Source: Selaginella tamariscina
Taxonomy: Eukaryota > Streptophyta > Lycopodiopsida > Selaginellales > Selaginellaceae
Assembly (NCBI GenBank): GCA_003024785.1
Contig: PUQB01000051.1
Location: forward strand, 641,430 to 705,429
DNA: 64,000 nucleotides
Direction of reading: 5' to 3'
In this document: positions 55,994 to 64,000 of the stretch, in pieces
How the letters are laid out: each line of letters opens with the position of its first letter
How positions within the stretch are numbered: the stretch's first letter is position 1
Made by a program: the position numbers and the translations under genes
The notes under the pieces: generated by a model
What the model saw: the letters and a program-made list of their open reading frames with translations, nothing else
Databases searched by the model: none
Told to the model about the DNA's origin: nothing

Positions 55994-58185
55994 ATGGCTA
56001 CTGGTGTAGAATCTGTAGCAAACTACGCTGAAAGAGTGCGAGCATGTGGGAGGAAGAGAGATTTACACACAGGGAAGCAGCTCCACGCGGAGTTCCTCGC
56101 AAGCGATAATCGAACAGACAGATTTCTATCCAATCTCTTCATAGAAATGTTTGGAAGATGCAACAGTATCGAGGACGCACGGAAAGTGTTCGATGCCATC
56201 TCTCATCCAAATGCATACTCGTGCAACCTGATGATTGCTGCATATGCCCGGAATGGGCATCTGCAGCTCGCCAAGAACATGTTCAATCAAATGCCGGACC
56301 GAAACTCTGTCTCCTGGAACTGCATGATAAGTTCATATGCCCAGAGTGGTCATCTTGCAGCAGCAAGAAGATTGTTCGATGACATGCCCGATCCGAATCC
56401 AATCTCCTGGACTGCCATCGTTACTGCGTATGCCCAAGCCGGGCATCTGCGGGAGGCTAAGAAGCTCTTTGAGCGAATGCCACGAAGAACAGCCTATTCA
56501 TGGACAAGCATGATCAGTGCATATGCCGAAGGTGGACATCTCAAAGATGCTAAGAAACTCTTTGATGAGATGCCCCAGAAGAACGTCGTAGCGTGGAATG
56601 CGATGATAACAGGGTATGCCCAGAATGGGCATATTGCGGAAGCCAGGCACATGTTTGAGGAAATGGCGGAGAAAGACGAGGCCTCCTGGAATGTGATGAT
56701 CACTGCATACGCGCAGAATGGGGAGCTTCCAGAGGCAAAGAGGTTGTTCGATTTCATGGAGAAGCCAGATGTCGTATCTTTTACTTCTATGATCACTGCA
56801 TATGCCCGAAACGGGGATTTGTCCGAGGCGAAGTTGATGTTTGAAGGCATGCCGGAGAAGAACATTGTGTCATGGAATGCCATGCTAGCTGCATACACTG
56901 CCAACAATGAGATGAGACGCGCAAGAGAGTTGTTTGATAAGATGTTTGAGAAGGACTCTGTTTCGTGGAGTACCATGATCACGGGGTATTCCAAGGAAGG
57001 GAACGTTTGCGAAGCACGCAAGATATTCGATCGAATGCCAGAGAGGAATGTAACTGCATTCAACACAATGATATCTGGATATGCTATGAATGGGGACGTT
57101 CACAAGGCGAGGGCTCTCTTCGATCGGATGTCGAAACGCGACACTGTTTCGTGGAACACGATGATTACTGCGTATACTCAAAACGGGGACCTACTCGAAG
57201 GCAAGCTCTTGTTCGACATATCACCAGAGAAGTCGCTGCTGTCGTGGACTTCGCTGCTGGTGGATACGCAGAGTGTGGTAGACTTGATGATGCCGTGAAG
57301 TTGTTCAAGGAGATGCCGGAACAAGACGTCGTGGCGAGGAACGTGATGATCTCCTCGTACGCCCGTGCGGGACATGTGGCAGAGTCCAGGAGCCTGTTCG
57401 ACAGCATGACGTGTAGGAGCAGAGTTACATGGAATGCGATGATCGCTGCCTACGGACAGAACGGGTTGGGTCTGGAAGGGATACTCGTGTTCAGAACCAT
57501 GGATCTGGAGGGTGTTGACGCCGACGAGATCACGTTCGTTAGCGTTGTAGATGCATGTGCCATCGTGGGTGACCTGATAACGGGACGGATCTTGCATGTG
57601 GAGGTAGTCGAGAACAGAATAGATTACCTCGGTCCCGTTCTGAGCAATGCCCTCGTTACCATGTATGCCAAGTGTGGCCTGGTGGAGTGCTCAGAAGCGA
57701 TATTCGCGAGCACGCCCGTGCGGGACACGTGGTCGTGGAACTCCATGATCGCTGCGTATGCACTCGCAGGGAGGCACGACACGTCGCTCTTCTTGTCGAG
57801 AAAAATGCTGTTGGACGGTACGGACTTTGATGAGGTCACGTTTATCGTGGTGCTGTCCTCTTGCAGCCACGCTGGATTTCTGGAGTACGGACTATTTCAG
57901 TTTGGTAACATGGGAAGTGACTATCATGTAGAGTCAACCCTGGATCACTGTGTGTGCATGGTGGATCTTCTCGGACGGATCGGACGGCTAGAGGAAGCCG
58001 ACGAGTTCATCCGGCGGATGCCATTCAATGCTGAAGTTGTTTCATGGACGACACTATTGAGTGGGTGCAGGATGCACCACGACTTTGAGAAGGCCCGGAG
58101 AGTCGTACATGAGATGCTTGAGCTCCAACCCGACAAGGTTGTTTCGTATATTATGTTGTCCAATATATTGGCTGAATGCCTTTAA
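55994..58185 (+). CDS. Pentatricopeptide repeat (PPR) protein, S-repeat rich with E-like C-terminus, one frameshift
   Basis: PPR proteins bind organellar RNA in a base-specific way; PLS-type members mostly direct C-to-U editing. An N-terminal region (HTGKQLHAEFL, FLSNLFIEMFGRC) leads into about eleven tandem 31-residue S-type repeats, such as NSVSWNCMISSYAQSGHLAA. Then come longer P/L-type units (DADEITFVSVVDACAIVGD, SNALVTMYAKCG). A final E1-like segment reads VVSWTTLLSGCRMHHDFEKA and ends SYIMLSNILAECL. There is no DYW deaminase, so if it acts in editing it would need a partner. No convincing transit peptide was seen. A single lost base near 57250 splits the gene into frames 55994-57298 and about 57235-58185. 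With that indel ignored it is about 730 codons with no other break, so an assembly error is plausible. Several relics of this family lie elsewhere in the window. Confidence 0.85.
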
Positions 58186-58694
58186 TTATTTTATAAACCA
58201 TGACATTAATAACTTAAAACTTAACGCCGTCAGGATCACGCGTGTTAGTTATGTTAACGTCGGTACGTGTGGGGCAATGGATTATGTGGGTCCACTTTAG
58301 TCAAGATGTGCTACATTGAAAAAGTTTCTATTTGAGCTTCCCGACACGTTGCAATTCTTGTCGGGCACGGATCTTGATGAAGTAATGTAACGTTTGTCAC
58401 TTTGTCGCCTCCGTTCGATGCTTGTTAAGTGGGTACAAAACGGAGGTTTCCTGTATGTAAGCTCGTATATACGTGCGTATGTATACTTCATACATGTATG
58501 ATATTCAAGAGCGTACTGTGTAGAAAGAGACACAATATCTTTGTACGTCGTAGATAAACCATATGTTCTACTGCACATATGGACTAGATATAATCAATTC
58601 ACCTAGTTTTCCTCAGCTACAAACAATATTTACAATTGTGTGCGTGCACAATAAATCGGAAAAAAAGGAGGGAAAGAAAAAGAAAAGAAAAACC
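58186..58694. other. Spacer between convergent PPR and NINJA genes
   Basis: It holds the 3' UTRs of two convergent genes. No independent gene was recognised; a 93-codon minus frame lacks features. Confidence 0.5.
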
Positions 58695-60963
58695 TCATCT
58701 AGTTGAAGGTGGTGGACTAAAGGTTAGCCTCTTGGAAGGGCTGACGACGATGCATTTCTCGGGATTCGAAACGTCGACTCCTCCTGCGTGTTTTACGAAC
58801 TCTTTAGCACTCATGTGTTGTCCATGGCAAGCACACACAATCTTCACGTCCCCTTTCTTGTATGCAAATAGAACGCCACTTATTGTCTTCCCATCGGGAC
58901 CTGTCCCTGTGGTAGACACCCATGGCAGCTCCCGCGTATCTCTGGGACGTACTGACTCCTTCGAGCAGCTCCCCTCGGCTATCTCCTTCTTGGGACACTT
59001 AAATGCTGAGCTGGTACTGTTCCGCATGATTAGGTTCGACTGTGTATCTGTCAAGGACTGCGTATCTGTCAACGACCGCAATGCGGCGCTCTCGGAGAGT
59101 GTCCTTATGAGTGAGCTGCTACCGGCCTGGCTTCTCACCGGGCTCGGCATCTGTACAACGTGTTGTTGCGGAAGCTTGCCGTCTTGGTTTCGGAATGTCC
59201 CCAGTGAGGCCGACCTGAATAGACTGGGCTTGCTTGGTCCTGGTGAACAATCTGCACATAAACATGGTAAAGTTAGCACACTGATCATACACCTAGAAGC
59301 ACACTTATATCCAGACAAACTGTTTATGATATACTCTCTCTCTCTCTCTCTCTCACACACCACACACACATTACGGTGCAGGTATATTATGTGTGTTTAC
59401 AATGTGTTTATAGTGTGTGTAAGAAGATCACTTACCTGAACATTTCAAGTGTCGAAATACAGTTTGTTTATATGTAATCTAAGTATATATTATGCGTGTA
59501 GGTCTGCTACATAATGTATACTTTATACAATTTGATTACATGACTTCTTGAAGGAGAGAGTCATAATCATATACTAAGTTATTAACATTAACCTACATTC
59601 TTATATAACATTACTGTGCAGGAATTATTCCTACATGCATGTGTTGTCGGATACGCAAGTGTTTAGAATGTCATTATGTTAAGTTAAGCATTAAGATTCA
59701 TTACCTCATTATCTTCAATATATAAGGGAACAAACGCGTATACATTACACGCACAAACACACTAGACAAATATACATACATGTACACCTATCTAGATAAA
59801 ACATGCATGCATGCGTGTATGCCACTGTTTAGAAGTTGGTTAACATTTCATACGACATTATTATTAATACAATTTAGTTTTCAAGGTTTCATGCCATCAT
59901 TAACCTACATTCTCTAGCTAGCATCTTTGTATGCAAGGGTTTGTTGTATATATTATTGGTTACATGTTGAAGTTGATCGATATACTCATATATTTAATTT
60001 AATTTATGAATAATATTCAATAACTGAAGAATATATGATTAATGAGTGATTACTTATCTAACCTTGAGATGTTAAACTGCTCGGTGCGTCCTGTATACAG
60101 GAGTCTACGTTCCTGAGACTCCCCTGTCTAGTAAGCACATTCTCTACGGTTTTATCCCCATCATGTTCCTCGTTCTTCCTGTCCAAGAACTTATGTGCCC
60201 ATTCATTGGGCTCATGTACACGATTCGGCCGTATAACACCACCACTCACCGTACTTCCAGTAAGAGAGTCTTCCTCTTCCACCTTAACCTTGATGAAGCT
60301 CCCGTAATCCTGTTTAGGCTTCCGACCTCGACCCCTTAAACCTCTAGTAACCTTCCTCTTCTTGACCTCCTCTTGGTGTTCTTCCTGTTCCTCACCTGCA
60401 TTGTCACAGGACTTACTCCTCTGGTGTGACGTCTTCACACTCTTCCCAGCCTTCCGGAGCTGCTTCTGTTCATCTATGAGTATCCTCCTTTTCTTCCGTT
60501 TCTGGAACTGAGCTTCCCGTTTCAACCTCTGCTGCTCGAGTACCCTCCAATCCACCATGGATTCCGACCTCAATAACCCCGCATTGACGCAAGCAACAGG
60601 AGTAGTCTCTTCTTTGTCTGCAGTCTGTGTCTCTGTCGATGTCTCCTCGTCCTGTTTCCTAAACATGGACAAGCCTAAACTGAGCTCTAAACCACTCTCA
60701 TCTCCACCTGTCGCTGCCTGTTCCTTTGGCTGTTCTTCTGGGACAACCGGTACGTTGTTGGGTTTGATGCAGAGACGAGGCAGCAAAGGCTGGAGCTTGA
60801 GGAGTAAGTCCTGTGTGTTCTCTCTGTTTCCCGGATCTGTGGACGATGAAGCTGTCGCTGTAGAGGGGACATGGCCTTCTATATCTACCTTGACTGTCAT
60901 CCTGAACTGGACATGACCAACATCGCTGCTGCTTGTCGTTGTACTGCTGCTGTTGTTGATCAT
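58695..60963 (-). CDS. NINJA: NINJA/AFP family transcriptional adaptor, two exons, 485 aa
   Basis: NINJA and ABI-five-binding proteins are nuclear adaptors. They recruit TOPLESS co-repressors through an EAR motif and connect to JAZ (jasmonate) or ABI5 (abscisic acid) signalling. Exon 1 is 60963-60063 and exon 2 is 59251-58695; the sum is 486 codons in frame. The EAR motif ELSLGLS lies near residue 94. A basic RKR/KKRRI region (about 150-165) is a likely nuclear signal. A second basic patch follows (KKRKVTRGLRGRGRKPK). The C-terminal Jas-binding-like module reads LPWVSTTGTGPDGKTISG, then VKIVCACHG, SAKEFVKHAGG and IVVSPSK, ending eight residues before the stop. The gene is apparently intact, one of the few here without a break. 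Whether it is NINJA-like or AFP-like needs a tree. Confidence 0.9.
59252..60062 (-). other. Intron of NINJA/AFP gene
   Basis: The 811-bp intron has donor CAAG/GTTAGATAAG and acceptor TTTATGTGCAG/AT. It is phase 1. It contains a (CT)n(AC)n microsatellite at 59334-59370. Confidence 0.8.
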
Positions 60964-61261
60964 TTGAGAGACAGAAAGCAGGATTGAAAAGATTGTTTCT
61001 ACATACTACTCACGGATTGAATCGAACAAGAATTGCACAATGCAAGGGAGATGATCCATCTGGTGAACATGCACCTGTCTGTATGTGTGCTGCGCAGCAT
61101 CTGTCGCGGAATTCCGGCACGGAATCCAGAAACGGAATAACAGGGGATTATGCTACCGGCTAAACGTTCCGCTTCGGAATGTCGATAAGATACAGCCCCG
61201 GGAGCCGTCAGATCCGGAGCTGCCTCGGACCGCCGCCGAGCGGCGCTATTGCATTAACAAC

Positions 61262-61339
61262 ACGTGTCGCGCCAACTACGGAGGTTTATGTATACACCCA
61301 CGTGTCGATTACCCATTCTCATAATTTTCACCACGTGTC
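61262..61339. promoter_or_regulatory. Cluster of three ABRE/G-box elements upstream of NINJA/AFP
   Basis: ACGTGTC stands at 61262-61268, 61300-61306 and 61333-61339, each within CACGTG. The cluster lies 300-376 bp upstream of the ATG. Paired ABREs typically confer abscisic-acid induction through bZIP factors, and AFP genes are known ABA-responsive genes. Confidence 0.6.
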
Positions 61340-61785
61340 GACACGCAGGCCATGCCAGACAAGTATGATGCAAACTATTCCAAACTAAAGCAACCCGTAT
61401 AAATATCAAATATTTATACGTTGGATCATCAACAACTGGACATTCCATGAAGTTATTGGATCCTATTGTTTATTTATAACTAGTTCAATACGTTATATAT
61501 ATGTACATTTATACGTATTAATAATGAATGTCTGTACGACGTACGGTTTTCAGATTTAGGCAGGCACTCGTGGTGCATTCTACAGCCGCTCAAGCAACTA
61601 GGTATAGACTTAACCCATGTCTCACGATGTATATATTTAACATTTATAAATTAAATTGCTTAGTTGTTATTACATAAATAAGTTGTTCTCCCTCGTACCA
61701 CGATAGTCTGAACTATATACAAGAAATAAGTCAATTTATATAGTAACAAAGAAGGTTTATATATATATAGATCATGTTTGTATGG
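61340..61785. other. Intergenic, no gene seen
   Basis: AT-rich; distal upstream DNA of the NINJA gene. Confidence 0.45.
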
Positions 61786-62035
61786 GGCCCTAGCAGCTCA
61801 ACAGTGTCGTTCACGAAACAACTTTGGCATTGGGTGCCATCCGTCGGATGATCTCGTGGACTTACTCCAGCCATCCAGAAGATCCACCATGCACACAGGC
61901 ATCGTAACACCGCATAGGATAAACAGTGACGTGGCGTGCCTACGTATGCAGTGCTCATACGTGTCTCGTGTGCAATGTACGTTGCGTGTTGTGGCATATG
62001 CAGTAATCATAAAAGTTAAATACATGACACCTGGC
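61786..62035 (-). pseudogene. PPR gene relic (C-terminal part)
   Basis: On the minus strand FMITAYA is followed by VCMVDLL and, after a frame shift, 'tcatccgacggatggcaccc'. This aligns with CMVDLLGRIGRLEEADEFIRRMP near 57955-58025 of the PPR gene. Confidence 0.65.
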
Positions 62036-64000
62036 CTTTGAACAATATCTCCGGCTTTTTAAAGAGTTTCTGTTTTGGGCACACACAGTGAGCAACATAT
62101 ATTCGAACATCTCCTAAAATGCAAAAGAATAAAAGAGATTTTTAACTTCTTTAAGGTTAGGACTGATGACATTAAATAATAAAATAAGTTTGATATCTGG
62201 AATAATAATAAGAATACATTAGACATTAAAGTTAAATTATAAATTCAATTCTTCTAAGTTTGATTATTTATAATATGTTCTTGGAATATGCCACAAGAAT
62301 ATTCAAGTGCTTCAGTGTACATGGTGAAAAGCGCCTACGAAGATTCACATACAAATAATAAATACATATGCATGTACTCCCCACACACGTTGTTTGCTAC
62401 GTGTATACGTGTAATTCCTATAATCATATATTGAAGCTATAAATTTAAAATACTTTATATAATATAAAGTACATACATCAAGAATGTGCATCTTTTAATT
62501 AAGGTTTCCATTGTGGTGGAACAATAACTTAATAACTCAGTGGGTGTTTATTTGTTATAGACATGAAACAATTCGTTAAGTCGTTTCATCTTACATTTGT
62601 TTGATTAAATTCTTCTGGTGTATTATTAATCAGGTTTAAATATATGATGTTGTACAATGACAGTGGCACCGGCAAAGTCCGTGCCTGTGCGCACGTGTGC
62701 GTGTGCGTGCGTGCATATACAAAGCTGTGTAACTACTAGTGGCTATAATCCAAGCAAATAGGAGCTTCACAGCAGCACTTTGACATTATAATTTAAAATC
62801 GTAATCTGTCATATTCTGTACGATAAAACTGTATGCAAGTAGAAATTGTGCGTGTGTGTGTGTGTGTTGTGTGCTATATAGCTACAAGATAAAAGAACGA
62901 GTCCTTTTCAATACTCAACCACTTCATATGTTGGCATAAGCTAAAAGGTTACATATGTCACGTATATCTTAATTATTATAAATTTTTATGTTTGTTGTCA
63001 TAGCTGCGTTTATGTATATGTACATATACATATATACTTACATTTACAAGGCATAAAATTAACACTTTGTAGGACCATTTTGTGTACTTAACAATATTTA
63101 AATGATCAATTTTAATATATTTTTCATCTTAAATGAATAATTGCATGCGTGAGCACACAAGCTGCTCCTTGTGTATGTGTATAACTTATACTGAAGCAAG
63201 AACTAACGGAAATCACACGCAAGAATTCATATCATTTTGCATATCAGCTTATATAATAATCTGACTAACTTCATTACTATTAGACCATTCCACTTATTAC
63301 ATCAATATACCTTTGAACATAAACGAGTGTTTTCTCTTAGTGTGCATTATAAAAAAACAGAATAAATGATTAAATTATATTGATTGTACAGAAACGACTA
63401 AGTCTTATTGAGCTGGAGAAAATACTCGCAGGTCCGCACACACGCACACGCACTGTGTCACATATAGATGTCCTTGCTATATATTCATATTTTTATTCCA
63501 TTAAACACCTTAATTTGGAATCACTTCAAAGCACTCTGTTACCAAGTGGAACCAGTAGAACAAAACTTCTTTGTAAATCTTATTTTATTTAATAATTTTA
63601 ATTTTAATTTTCTGTAATAATATTATTTAATTCTATACTTTTTAGAAAGAACATACTTTAATTAAATTATAAAAATTATTAAATTTAATAGTATAGAGTA
63701 GGTGTATTTCCTACTTAACATCAACATCTGCTAATGAGAAACTTCATTAAACTTACTATAATTTAAAACTACGATTTAATTTTTATTATTAAGTGCGATA
63801 ACAAATAAGAGTTATTAACAAGTAATCCTTAATAATTAAGTTTTTAGCATTTTCTCGTTTGATCCCACATGTGTGTTTGTACATACACGCACACACACAA
63901 ACACAACACTTTATAAATGGATAAATCTGATGTATAAACATATTTAATATTGACACCACTGGTTTCTTATTCTTATAAAGTCTATCCACACACACACACA
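62036..64000. other. AT-rich intergenic DNA, no gene seen
   Basis: Contains a GT-rich tract at 62848-62868, a CACGTGTGCGTGTGCGTGCG patch near 62693 and CA-rich runs at the right edge. No coding sequence was recognised. Confidence 0.55.

Noticed and set aside
58636-59439. Plus-strand 267-codon frame
   Set aside because: Overlaps NINJA exon 2 in antisense and runs into a microsatellite in its intron.
62640-62740. GC-rich patch 'gtgcctgtgcgcacgtgtgcgtg' as a regulatory island
   Set aside because: Looks like an imperfect GT/GC dinucleotide tract; no gene next to it.

Overview
The window is nuclear plant DNA, read by eye without alignment tools. It has islands of roughly 50% GC coding sequence in very AT-rich, repeat-filled intergenic DNA. 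Several families point to a non-seed land plant. One is a microbial-type terpene synthase-like (MTPSL) gene, a group known from lycophytes, ferns and bryophytes but not from seed plants. Another is an intronless PPR gene built of many short 31-residue repeats. The MTPSL gene also has an apparent 40-bp intron. A Selaginella-like lycophyte is my best guess (about 50%), but nothing here proves it.

Layout. 1-2392 (minus): a plant-specific 'hydroxyproline-rich glycoprotein family' gene with two exons, running off the left edge. 3.3-7.9 kb: AT-rich DNA with a dispersed repeat copy. 7971-8513 (minus): a PLATZ zinc-binding transcription factor. 9.2-10.9 kb: a PPR relic followed by a CAMK-like kinase. 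11112-12780 (plus): an inverted, 5'-truncated duplicate of the first gene. 12.8-22 kb: mostly AT-rich DNA, two more copies of a ~1.2-kb non-coding repeat and several minisatellites. 22.4-28.27 kb: a ~5.9-kb tandem array of miniature LTR retrotransposons (TRIM type). 28.3-30.75 kb: a decayed second kinase copy and a PPR pseudogene. 32.1-35.8 kb: a Helitron relic, then a 5'-truncated LINE flanked by SINE-like sequences. 36.2-41.1 kb (plus) and 43.45-48.4 kb (minus): two Ty3/gypsy elements in inverted orientation, flanking the MTPSL gene at 42.0-43.2 kb. 48.4-55.5 kb: AT-rich DNA with two more copies of the 1.2-kb repeat. 55994-58185 (plus): a PPR gene with an E-like C-terminus. 58695-60963 (minus): a two-exon NINJA/AFP gene with three ABRE/G-box motifs upstream. 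61.8-62.0 kb: another PPR relic.

Most striking feature. In minus-strand orientation the TRIM array has a ~117-bp LTR (TGTTAAAA...CCA), then an initiator-tRNA-Met primer site (TGGTATCAGAGC), a ~90-bp internal region and a copia-like polypurine tract. Inside the LTR is an almost complete 71-nt tRNA-shaped sequence with a 7-bp acceptor stem, D arm/A box, T arm/B box and a nearby T-run. It looks like a tRNA-type Pol III promoter carried in an LTR, analogous to the 5S rRNA promoter in Cassandra TRIMs. Parts of the array seem to have lost the primer site and then amplified as a satellite.

Caveat. Many coding regions (kinase, PPR, MTPSL, both gypsy elements, both glycoprotein-like copies) are interrupted by single-base indels, often in homopolymers. 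Some may be assembly errors rather than genuine decay, so calls of 'pseudogene' versus 'gene' are provisional wherever all key motifs survive.
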